From: Hylemonella gracilis
GTDB taxonomy: Bacteria; Pseudomonadota; Gammaproteobacteria; Burkholderiales; Burkholderiaceae_C
Direction: 5' to 3'
DNA length: 64,000 nucleotides
Assembly (NCBI RefSeq): GCF_004328645.1
Contig: NZ_CP031395.1
Coordinates: 1,203,501 to 1,267,500 of the forward strand
The translations under genes and the position numbers were made by a program. The notes under the pieces were generated by a model. It had not been told where the DNA came from and did not search any database. It was given only the letters and a program-made list of their open reading frames with translations. Shown here piece by piece: positions 57,432 to 64,000 of the stretch; position 1 is the first letter of the stretch, and each line of letters starts with the position of its first letter.

Positions 57432-58361
57432 TCAGTCCAGCAGACTGGCGCCCACCCAGCGCCCCGAACGTACGAGTTCGCGCGCGCAGTCGGCCAGTAC
57501 CACGCGCGTGGCCAGGGCCGCCGGCGAGAGCTCGTCGTCCGATAGGCTGCACAACACGTTGCGGCGGCGGGCCAGGGGATCGACCAGCTCCGACAGGGCG
57601 AAACGCCCGTCCGCGTCGCTGTAGCGGCTTACGGCCGCCCAAGGTTGCAGCGAGCCGCCGAGACCGGCCTCGACCGCGTCCATCAGCATGGACAGGGAAT
57701 CGATCTCGGCCACCACCAAGGGCTGAATGCGCGCGCGGCCGAATACCGCGTCGAGCGCGCTGCGCAGGCCATGGCCGCCCGTGGGCATGATCAGCGGCTC
57801 ATCTTTGAGCGAGGCCGTGCGCACGTGCGCTGGAGGCTTGCCCTTTAGCGCGTTGCGCGCGCGGATGAAATAGAGCTTTTCTTCCAGCAGCGGCATCATG
57901 CTCCAGCGCCGCCCGGGGTCCGTGTTGAACAGCACGGCCAAGTCCAATTGGCGCGCATTGAGCATGGTCGTGACATGGCCGGACATGCTTTCCACCAAAT
58001 GGAGGCGCACGTCAGGGTAGCGCGCCCGCATGGCGCGCAGCAATGGAATGCCCAGTACGGCCGCCGTGGTCGGCGCCAGGCCCACGCTGACGGAGCCGGA
58101 CAGCCGCGCCTGCTGGGCCGCACGTGCGGCCTGTTCGGCGTGGCGCAGGATCAGTTGGGCTTCGCGGAAAAAGGCCAGGCCGGCCTCCGTCGGCACGACG
58201 CCCTTGCTGCTGCGCTGGAGCAGACGCGTGGACAGCTCGCTTTCGAGCCGGCTGATCTGCTGGCTCAGCGCCGACTGAACCAGATCGAGCTCCAGCGCGG
58301 CGCGGCTCATGGAGCCGAGCTCCACGATGCGTACGAAGTAGCGGATCTGCCGGAGTTCCAT
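57432..58361 (-). CDS. LysR-family regulator (TcuR-like)
   Basis: Transcription factor of 309 aa. The N-terminal winged helix-turn-helix is MELRQIRYFVRIVELGSMSR with ALELDLVQSALSQQISRLE, then GVVPTEAG; an effector-binding domain fills about 90-300. Start 58361 is set by the conserved MELRQIRYF. It is upstream of and co-oriented with tcuA-tcuB, like TcuR in Salmonella, and a T-N11-A palindrome lies between. It probably activates the island when the carboxylate is present. It is divergent from mnmA, at the right edge of the island. Confidence 0.88.
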   Translation of the reverse strand: MELRQIRYFVRIVELGSMSRAALELDLVQSALSQQISRLESELSTRLLQRSSKGVVPTEAGLAFFREAQLILRHAEQAARAAQQARLSGSVSVGLAPTTAAVLGIPLLRAMRARYPDVRLHLVESMSGHVTTMLNARQLDLAVLFNTDPGRRWSMMPLLEEKLYFIRARNALKGKPPAHVRTASLKDEPLIMPTGGHGLRSALDAVFGRARIQPLVVAEIDSLSMLMDAVEAGLGGSLQPWAAVSRYSDADGRFALSELVDPLARRRNVLCSLSDDELSPAALATRVVLADCARELVRSGRWVGASLLD

Positions 58362-58413
58362 CAATAACCTGCTGTCTACGGGATTGTCCTGAGCTTGGGA
58401 TAATCGCACACCT

Positions 58414-59574
58414 ATGAGCAAGGCAGGCAAACAACGTGTGGTGGTGGGACTGAGCGGGGGCGTGGACTCCGCGGTCAGTGCTTATCTGCTGAAAAAGCAG
58501 GGCTACGACGTGGTCGGCATCTTCATGAAAAACTGGGAAGATGACGACGACAACGAGTACTGCTCGTCGAACATCGACTTCGTGGACGCTGCCGCCGTGG
58601 CCGATGTGATCGGCATCGAGATTGAGCATGTCAACTTCGCCGCCGAGTACAAGGACCGCGTCTTCGCCGACTTCTTGCGCGAATACCAGGCCGGCCGCAC
58701 ACCCAACCCGGACGTGCTGTGCAACGCCGAGATCAAGTTCAAGGCCTTCCTCGACCATGCCATGCGCCTGGGCGCCGAGAAGATCGCCACCGGTCACTAC
58801 GCACGGGTGCGCCTCAATGACCAAACCGGCCGGCATGAATTGCTCAAGGGCCTGGACCCGTCCAAGGACCAGAGTTACTTCCTGCACCGCTTGAACCAGG
58901 CACAGCTGAGCAAGACGCTGTTTCCGGTGGGCGAATTGCACAAGACCGAGGTGCGCCGCATTGCCGAAGAAATCGGCCTGCCGAACGCGAAGAAGAAGGA
59001 CTCCACGGGCATCTGCTTCATCGGTGAGCGGCCCTTCCGCGAGTTCCTGAACCGCTACATCCAGAAGGAGCCCGGTCCCATCAAGGACGGCACGCCGCTG
59101 CCTGGCAGCGAGGGCGTCGAGCGCGCACACGGCCGCGTGATCGGCAGGCATGTGGGCCTGAGTTTCTACACTCTGGGCCAGCGCCAGGGCCTGGGCATTG
59201 GCGGCATCAAGGAAAAAGGTGCGCAGAAAGGCGGGGGCGAGCACGCGCCCTGGTTCGTCGCGCGCAAGGACATGGCAAAAAACCAGCTCTGGGTGGTGCA
59301 GGGCCATGACCACCCGCTGCTACAGAGCCACGGCCTGCATGCGCTCGACGCCAGTTGGATCGCTGGCGAGCCGCCCGTGCCCGGTGACTTGCACGCCAAG
59401 GCCCGCTACCGCCAGGCCGACGCGGCCTGCACGCTGGACCAGGTGAAGGCCTCGGGTTTCAGCCTGCGGTTTCCCGAAGCCCAGTGGGCGGTGACACCGG
59501 GCCAGAGTGCCGTGCTGTACGACGGCGACGTCTGCCTGGGCGGCGGCATCATCGACGCCGCGCAAGCCGCGTGA
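58414..59574 (+). CDS. mnmA: tRNA-specific 2-thiouridylase MnmA
   Basis: Thiolates U34 of tRNA-Lys, -Glu and -Gln; 386 aa. PP-loop GLSGGVDSA (12-20), catalytic Cys103 (NPDVLCN) and Cys201 (STGICFIGE) are present. A loop near 268-280 ([14 protein letters not shown]) is longer than in E. coli. No Shine-Dalgarno is seen; GATAAT at 58399-58404, ten bases before the ATG, looks like a -10 box, so the mRNA may be nearly leaderless. It is the expected neighbour of the Nudix gene at 45063 and marks the right edge of the inserted block. It ends three bases from the convergent DUF1840 gene. Confidence 0.96.
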   Translation: MSKAGKQRVVVGLSGGVDSAVSAYLLKKQGYDVVGIFMKNWEDDDDNEYCSSNIDFVDAAAVADVIGIEIEHVNFAAEYKDRVFADFLREYQAGRTPNPDVLCNAEIKFKAFLDHAMRLGAEKIATGHYARVRLNDQTGRHELLKGLDPSKDQSYFLHRLNQAQLSKTLFPVGELHKTEVRRIAEEIGLPNAKKKDSTGICFIGERPFREFLNRYIQKEPGPIKDGTPLPGSEGVERAHGRVIGRHVGLSFYTLGQRQGLGIGGIKEKGAQKGGGEHAPWFVARKDMAKNQLWVVQGHDHPLLQSHGLHALDASWIAGEPPVPGDLHAKARYRQADAACTLDQVKASGFSLRFPEAQWAVTPGQSAVLYDGDVCLGGGIIDAAQAA

Positions 59575-59577
59575 GGC

Positions 59578-59907
59578 TCAGACGCCCCAGACCACGTCCT
59601 TGCCCGCCGCCTGGCTGCGGCGCAGCATCTCGATGAAGGGCGTAGCCCGCTGGCGCAGGCTCACGGTCTCCTCGGCCTCGCTGCTGGACTTGGGCTCGAC
59701 TTGCGTCTTGGCCGCTTCCTCCGCAGTTTCCCGTTCTTCCTGTGTGATCGCAGCTTCCAGCGCCGTGATGGCTGTCGGCATCTCGCTGGGGCGCAGGATG
59801 CCACGCCGATCCTCGCCGTACTTGCCAACGATCTGCAGGATGCGCCGGCCTTGTGGCTCCAGCATCAGCAGGTCGGAGGCAGCGCGGGACTGGAACTTGT
59901 AAAGCAT
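59578..59907 (-). CDS. DUF1840 domain protein
   Basis: Cytoplasmic protein of 109 aa. The conserved start MLYKFQSRAASDLLMLEPQG and middle ILQIVGKYGEDRRGIL are typical of DUF1840, a family of betaproteobacteria with no known function. Residues 45-90 form a predicted charged helix rich in Glu. Start 59907 is set by the family N-terminus. It lies 56 bases after the acyl-CoA-binding protein gene on the same strand. Confidence 0.85.
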   Translation of the reverse strand: MLYKFQSRAASDLLMLEPQGRRILQIVGKYGEDRRGILRPSEMPTAITALEAAITQEERETAEEAAKTQVEPKSSSEAEETVSLRQRATPFIEMLRRSQAAGKDVVWGV

Positions 59908-59963
59908 GGTGTGAGGTCGATAAAACGGCGTTTCACGGGTAGACGCGGGAGGCAACGCAACTC

Positions 59964-60218
59964 TCAGCTCAACGACTCAATCAAATCGATGTAGTCCTGC
60001 ATGGCTGCGTCGGCGCTCTTGCCCTTGTGCGCGTTCCATGCATCCCATTTGGCGCGCGCGACCATGTCGGTAAAGCTGGGGCGCGAACCGGTCGCGTCGC
60101 CTTCGGTGGCCTGCTTGTAGAGGGAATAGATCTTGAGCAAGGTGGCGTTGTCAGGCCTCTCGTCCAATTCCTTGGACTGGGCGACGGCGGCTTCAAACTG
60201 TTTTTTCAGATCGCTCAT
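59964..60218 (-). CDS. Acyl-CoA-binding protein
   Basis: Small cytosolic carrier of 84 aa. The ACBP signature is clear: LLKIYSLYKQATEGDATGSRPSF with the acyl-CoA-binding Tyr and Lys residues, and KWDAWNAHKGKSADAAMQDY. It binds medium- to long-chain acyl-CoA esters. Its first 26 bases overlap the end of the upstream TetR-type regulator gene. The phasin two genes upstream suggests a local lipid/PHA theme. Confidence 0.93.
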   Translation of the reverse strand: MSDLKKQFEAAVAQSKELDERPDNATLLKIYSLYKQATEGDATGSRPSFTDMVARAKWDAWNAHKGKSADAAMQDYIDLIESLS

Positions 60219-60954
60219 GGCGGTGTTCCATATTCAGGGATTGCGGTTCCCGAGTCGGGGCGGCCTCGGGCTGGTAGGCGCGCAGCAGATGCCGCAGCAG
60301 GGTCTGCTGCGTCGCAACCAGATAGGGTAACAGCAAAGCCAGGGACTGAGCCGCCGCGCGCAGCACCGCGTTCTGCAATTGCTCGGGTTCCAGCGCTTGG
60401 CGAGGGTCCAGCGCATAGTCATGGCTCAGGCCATGGCTGAGTAGCACACTCTGGGTCGTAGCCAACTGGTCGAGTTGCGCGGCGAAGTCTCGCGCCGCGT
60501 CCGGGCCTTCGACCCATCGGCCGGGCTCAAGGGCACCTTGGGCCAGCAGACTGTCGAGCAACTGGCGCAGGGCGGCGGCCTGCGCCAGCAGCAGCCGGCG
60601 CATGCCCTGTTCCAGATGGCGGTTGCGCTGCAGCAGCAGGCTCAGGTCACGGTAGAGGAAGCGGTACTCCCAGATGCGTTCCGCCAGGCTGTGGGTGAAG
60701 AACCAGGCGTCCTCCACGTCGCGCGCTTGCGAGGCCGCGATGAGCAAGGGCGCCAAGGCGTCCAGGTGGTGGTCAAACAGGGTGCTGACCAGTCCATCCT
60801 TGCTGGGTTGGTGGTAATGCAGATTGCCCGCGCTGATGCCCATTTCGGCCGCGATCTGCCCGATGGACACCTGCGGCTCGCCATATCGGTTGAACAGTGT
60901 CAGCGCCGTTTCCAGGATGCGCTCGGCCGTGCGGCGCGGAGCTTTGCGGGTCAT
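60193..60954 (-). CDS. TetR-family regulator
   Basis: Repressor-type protein of 253 aa. The N-terminal helix-turn-helix is ILETALTLFNRYGEPQVSIG followed by IAAEMGISAGNLHYHQPSKD; the long helical C-terminal domain (about 75-240) belongs to the larger TetR-C group found with lipid and PHA genes. ATG 60954 follows an in-frame GTG at 60957. It overlaps the acyl-CoA-binding protein gene by 26 bases and starts after the phasin gene, so it may respond to an acyl-CoA. No operator was identified. Confidence 0.88.
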   Translation of the reverse strand: MTRKAPRRTAERILETALTLFNRYGEPQVSIGQIAAEMGISAGNLHYHQPSKDGLVSTLFDHHLDALAPLLIAASQARDVEDAWFFTHSLAERIWEYRFLYRDLSLLLQRNRHLEQGMRRLLLAQAAALRQLLDSLLAQGALEPGRWVEGPDAARDFAAQLDQLATTQSVLLSHGLSHDYALDPRQALEPEQLQNAVLRAAAQSLALLLPYLVATQQTLLRHLLRAYQPEAAPTREPQSLNMEHRHERSEKTV

Positions 60955-60972
60955 CACAGTGCTGGCCCGCGC

Positions 60973-61473
60973 TCAGCGGGCCTTTTTGGTGGCCGTCTTG
61001 CGGGTGGGCGTTTTGCGTGCCGCTGTCTTTGCCGCGCCCGTGGTTTTTTTCCTCGCCGCGGTCTTTGAGGCGCGCGCTGTACCGCGCCTGTCGGTGTTGG
61101 TGGCCTCAAGCTCGGCCTCCAGGCGTGCAATGCGGTCCTTCAGTGCCTGCAGCTCCTGGGCGGTCGGCAGGCCCAGCCGTTGCAGGGTGCGTGCCACGCG
61201 CTCCTCGAACAGACCTTCCAGCTTGCTCCACTGCTGGCCCAAGTTGTCACTCAGCTTGTCACTGAAGTTGTCGCCCAACTTCTGGTTAAAGGCGGCCTGA
61301 GCTTTTTCCGCCACCGAGCCGGCCATGGCCTGGGTGCGGCGTTGCATGGCCAAGCCCTCCTGCACCAGCGCGTCCAGCACCTGGCTGCCTTGCGCTTGAG
61401 CCCGTGCCAGGGCGTCCAGGCCGCCTTGCCAGATCTGACGGGCGGTTTCGTCGAAATCAGGGTGTTTCTGCAT
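60973..61473 (-). CDS. PHA-granule phasin with histone-like tail (PhaF/PhaI-like)
   Basis: Granule-associated protein of 166 aa. Residues 1-120 are amphipathic helix and coiled coil (QIWQGGLDALARAQAQGSQV, then AFNQKLGDNFSDKLSDNLGQ, then LKDRIARLEAELEAT). The last 45 residues are an Ala/Lys/Thr/Arg-rich histone H1-like tail (TAARKKTTGAAKTAARKTPT) that can bind DNA. Pseudomonas PhaF has the same plan and helps segregate PHA granules by binding the nucleoid. Start 61473 has GGAGGAGA five bases upstream. It is divergent from rfbB. Confidence 0.85.
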   Translation of the reverse strand: MQKHPDFDETARQIWQGGLDALARAQAQGSQVLDALVQEGLAMQRRTQAMAGSVAEKAQAAFNQKLGDNFSDKLSDNLGQQWSKLEGLFEERVARTLQRLGLPTAQELQALKDRIARLEAELEATNTDRRGTARASKTAARKKTTGAAKTAARKTPTRKTATKKAR

Positions 61474-61574
61474 GATGTCTCCTCCGCAGGTATGCACTGT
61501 AAGGTGTCGGTGAGGGGAGCACCAGAGGGTGCTGCGATAATCCCTGCGATTAAAAATACCGAGGGATGGCAGGA

Positions 61575-62642
61575 ATGATTCTGGTGACAGGTGGGGCGGG
61601 TTTCATCGGCTCCAACTTCGTGCTGGACTGGCTGGGGACAGGCCATGCGCATCGCGACGAGCCGGTGCTGAATCTGGACAAGCTCACCTACGCGGGCAAT
61701 CTGGAAAATCTTGCCTCGTTGCAAGGTGATGCCCGGCATGTTTTTGTGCAGGGCGACATTGGCGACAGCGCCTTGTTGACCCGCCTGCTGGCCGAGCACC
61801 GGCCGCGAGCCGTCGTCAACTTCGCCGCCGAGTCCCATGTGGACCGCTCCATCCACGGTCCCGAGGATTTCATCCAGACCAACATCGTTGGTACTTTCCG
61901 TCTATTGGAATCTGTGCGCGCGTACTGGAATGCTCTTGATGAGCCGGACCGGTCGGCCTTCCGCTTCCTGCATGTGTCCACCGACGAGGTTTATGGTTCG
62001 CTGGCCGCTGAGGCTCCGGCGTTCACCGAAGCGCACCGGTACGAACCGAACAGCCCATATTCCGCGAGCAAGGCCGCGAGCGACCACCTTGTGCGTGCTT
62101 ACCGCCACACCTATGGCCTGCCGGTCCTCACGACCAACTGCTCCAACAACTACGGTCCTTATCACTTCCCCGAGAAGCTGATCCCCTTGATGATCGTCAA
62201 TGCCCTTGCAGGTAAGTCACTGCCGGTCTATGGAGACGGCATGCAAGTGCGCGATTGGTTGTACGTCCAGGACCACTGCAGTGCCATCCGTACGGTGCTG
62301 GCGCGTGGCCAGGTGGGTGAGACCTACAACGTTGGTGGCTGGAACGAAAAACCCAATATCGAGATCGTCGAAACGCTTTGCGTCCTGCTCGACGAACTGC
62401 GCCCCCGCGGCGATGGCCAGAGCTATGCGGATCAGATCACCTACGTGAAGGACCGGCCCGGGCATGACCGGCGTTACGCCATCGACGCCCACAAGCTGGA
62501 GCGTGAACTGGGCTGGAGGCCGGCCGAGACCTTCGAGAGCGGCATCCGCAAGACGGTCGAGTGGTACCTGGCTCATCCGCACTGGGTGGCCCGCGTACAG
62601 TCCGGCGCCTACCGTGACTGGGTGCGTAAGCAGTACGCCTGA
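61575..62642 (+). CDS. rfbB: dTDP-glucose 4,6-dehydratase
   Basis: Second step of dTDP-L-rhamnose synthesis; 355 aa. NAD motif GGAGFIG is at 6-12, the catalytic segment STDEVYG is near 130 and YSASK is the YxxxK pair. ATG 61575 is chosen because GAGGG lies 9 bases upstream and [12 protein letters not shown] is the usual start; ATG 61566 is in frame and possible. A GATAAT box at 61537-61542 is a candidate -10 element. First of rfbB-rfbD-rfbA, which supply rhamnose for O-antigen or exopolysaccharide. Confidence 0.96.
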   Translation: MILVTGGAGFIGSNFVLDWLGTGHAHRDEPVLNLDKLTYAGNLENLASLQGDARHVFVQGDIGDSALLTRLLAEHRPRAVVNFAAESHVDRSIHGPEDFIQTNIVGTFRLLESVRAYWNALDEPDRSAFRFLHVSTDEVYGSLAAEAPAFTEAHRYEPNSPYSASKAASDHLVRAYRHTYGLPVLTTNCSNNYGPYHFPEKLIPLMIVNALAGKSLPVYGDGMQVRDWLYVQDHCSAIRTVLARGQVGETYNVGGWNEKPNIEIVETLCVLLDELRPRGDGQSYADQITYVKDRPGHDRRYAIDAHKLERELGWRPAETFESGIRKTVEWYLAHPHWVARVQSGAYRDWVRKQYA

Positions 62643-62659
62643 GTACAGACAGCGCGCGC

Positions 62660-63562
62660 ATGAAGATCCTCCTGTTCGGCAAGAACGGCCAAGTTGGCTG
62701 GGAACTGCAACGCAGTCTGTCCCCGCTGGGCGAGCTGATCGCGTTGGACCGCTCGGGCGCGGACGGTCTGACCGGGGACTTGAATGATCTGGCCGATCTG
62801 GCGCGAACGGTACACGCTGTGCAACCCCAGGTGATCGTCAATGCAGCGGCCTATACCGCCGTTGACCGGGCCGAGGCCGATGTCGAAGTGGCCCACCGAA
62901 TCAATGCCGAGGCACCCGGGGTACTGGCCCGGGCTGCCGCGCAGCATGACGCGCTGCTGGTGCACTACAGCACCGACTATGTGTTCGACGGCGGCGGCAC
63001 GCGGCCCTGGCGCGAGAACGACGCCACCGCACCCTTGAGTGTCTATGGCCGGACTAAGCGGGAAGGTGAGCTGGCCATACAGGCTGCTGGCTGCCGCCAT
63101 CTGATCTTCCGCACCAGTTGGGTCCATGCCGCGCGCGGCGGCAACTTCGCCAGGGCCATGCTGCGGCTGGCCGCGGAACGCGAAGTACTGAAGGTCATCA
63201 ACGATCAGATCGGCGCGCCTACGGGCGCTGATCTGCTGGCCGACGTGACGGCGCATGCCGTGCACCAGGTGATGCGCCAAGACGTGTCCGCCGAAGCATT
63301 GGGCATACACCATCTCACGGCTGCCGGTGAAACCAACTGGTTCGACTATGCCTGCTTCGTGCTCGGCCACGCGCAAGACAAGGGCTGGGCGCTCAAGACC
63401 TCCCCCCAGCAGGTGCAGTCCATTCCCAGCAGCGCTTATCCCACGCGTGCGCGCCGCCCTCACAATTCACGCTTGGACTGCGCGCGCCTGCAACGAACCT
63501 TCGGTCTGACTCTGCCCCCCTGGCAGGTTGGCGTGGCGCGTATGCTCGACGAAATATTTTGA
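62660..63562 (+). CDS. rfbD: dTDP-4-dehydrorhamnose reductase
   Basis: Last step of dTDP-L-rhamnose synthesis; 300 aa. N-terminal nucleotide motif [10 protein letters not shown] (about 6-15), [12 protein letters not shown] near 65, STDYVFDG near 105 and YGRTKREGE as the YxxxK pair. Starts 17 bases after rfbB and ends 16 bases before rfbA. Confidence 0.96.
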   Translation: MKILLFGKNGQVGWELQRSLSPLGELIALDRSGADGLTGDLNDLADLARTVHAVQPQVIVNAAAYTAVDRAEADVEVAHRINAEAPGVLARAAAQHDALLVHYSTDYVFDGGGTRPWRENDATAPLSVYGRTKREGELAIQAAGCRHLIFRTSWVHAARGGNFARAMLRLAAEREVLKVINDQIGAPTGADLLADVTAHAVHQVMRQDVSAEALGIHHLTAAGETNWFDYACFVLGHAQDKGWALKTSPQQVQSIPSSAYPTRARRPHNSRLDCARLQRTFGLTLPPWQVGVARMLDEIF

Positions 63563-63578
63563 GAGAGACACCATCCAG

Positions 63579-64000
63579 ATGAGCGTACAACGCAAAGGCA
63601 TCATCCTCGCTGGCGGCTCCGGCACACGCTTGCACCCGGCCACGCTGGCCATCAGCAAGCAGCTGCTGCCGGTCTACGACAAGCCCATGGTCTATTACCC
63701 GCTTAGCACCCTGATGCTCGCGGGCATCCGCGACATCCTGCTCATCAGCACGCCACAAGATACGCCGCGCTTCACGCAATTGCTGGGCGACGGTAGCCAG
63801 TGGGGTTTGAATCTGCAGTACGCCGTGCAACCCAGTCCCGATGGTTTGGCGCAGGCCTTCATCATCGGCGAGCGGTTCATCAATGGCGGCCCGAGCGCAT
63901 TGGTGCTTGGCGACAACATCTTCTATGGAAACGACTTTCAACCGATGCTGGGACAGGCCATGGCACGAGGCCGTGGCGCCACAGTTTTTGCTTACCATGT
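63579..64000 (+). CDS. rfbA: Glucose-1-phosphate thymidylyltransferase, cut by window end
   Basis: First enzyme of dTDP-rhamnose synthesis, about 140 of about 295 residues visible. The N-terminal nucleotidyltransferase signature [14 protein letters not shown] and the following [17 protein letters not shown] are present, then [13 protein letters not shown] with the metal Asp. The frame is open to the last base of the window. GAGAGAGA lies about 10 bases upstream of the ATG. rfbC is expected next. Confidence 0.95.
   Translation, partial: MSVQRKGIILAGGSGTRLHPATLAISKQLLPVYDKPMVYYPLSTLMLAGIRDILLISTPQDTPRFTQLLGDGSQWGLNLQYAVQPSPDGLAQAFIIGERFINGGPSALVLGDNIFYGNDFQPMLGQAMARGRGATVFAYH

Noticed and set aside
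57432..58361. Considered as a GcvA-type or CysB-type regulator
   Set aside because: Context with tcuA/tcuB and the T-N11-A site fits TcuR better; no amino-acid or sulphur genes adjoin.
45558..58413. Prophage or integrative element as origin of the island
   Set aside because: No integrase, transposase, tRNA edge, direct-repeat att site or phage gene was found; only gene content and synteny suggest insertion.
61016..61090. Lys/Ala-rich end of the phasin as a separate histone-like gene
   Set aside because: It is continuous with the phasin frame and matches the PhaF plan of phasin head plus H1-like tail.

Overview
The window is GC-rich, gene-dense bacterial chromosome. Gene content and order point to a betaproteobacterium of the order Burkholderiales, most likely a Comamonadaceae-type organism: a porin_4-type general porin, an unusual HPr kinase/EIIA-Ntr/HPF block, bamE-dapB and leuS-lptE-holA-proA linkage, orphan TctC/Bug solute receptors, PHA-granule phasin and TcuAB. 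This assignment is inference from gene families; no rRNA or tRNA gene was found. No IS element, prophage, CRISPR array or plasmid gene was seen.

Layout. (1) 57-9010: glucose uptake and entry into central metabolism. A LamB-type porin, two sugar ABC permeases and a MalK-type ATPase lie on the + strand, convergent with zwf, glk and an OmpR-type two-component pair on the - strand. This resembles the Pseudomonas glk-gltR-gtrS/gts locus. (2) 9262-21606: housekeeping genes, namely a histidine phosphatase, a DUF4136 lipoprotein, ttcA, a tandem-domain FolB coupled to a FolM-like reductase, a MidA-type methyltransferase, cca, an XRE/MmyB-type regulator divergent from a small membrane protein, slt and a 5-formyl-THF cyclo-ligase. 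(3) 21768-25491: a PsiF-like protein, a general porin sharing a bidirectional terminator with it, and kup. (4) 25536-35211: gshA, then a long - strand run (bamE, dapB, leuS, lptE, a PagL-like lipid A deacylase, holA, proA) divergent from fur. Both bamE and fur carry an apparent one-base loss in a C run. (5) 35245-39992: hprK, ptsN, hpf, corA with a coupled exported protein, and mtnN. (6) 40083-45557: a long-chain acyl-CoA ligase, pntB, pntA and a NudJ-type Nudix hydrolase.

(7) 45558-58413 is the accessory-looking part. NudJ and mnmA are neighbours in E. coli and, from memory, in many relatives. Here they are separated by about 12.9 kb holding a chemoreceptor, an SucA-like thiamine-diphosphate E1 enzyme without E2/E3 partners, two orphan Bug/TctC receptors, a D-2-hydroxyacid dehydrogenase, a class II aldolase/adducin protein, TcuB, TcuA and a LysR regulator. 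A T-N11-A palindrome sits in front of tcuA. This looks like a self-contained carboxylic-acid sensing, binding and catabolism module, and it is the best candidate here for an undescribed system. (8) 58414-64000: mnmA, DUF1840, acyl-CoA-binding protein, a TetR regulator and a phasin, then the dTDP-rhamnose genes rfbB, rfbD and rfbA, the last cut by the window edge.

Translation starts were moved inward from the longest open frame where a Shine-Dalgarno sequence, signal peptide or family N-terminus decided the matter. Alternatives are stated in the entries.
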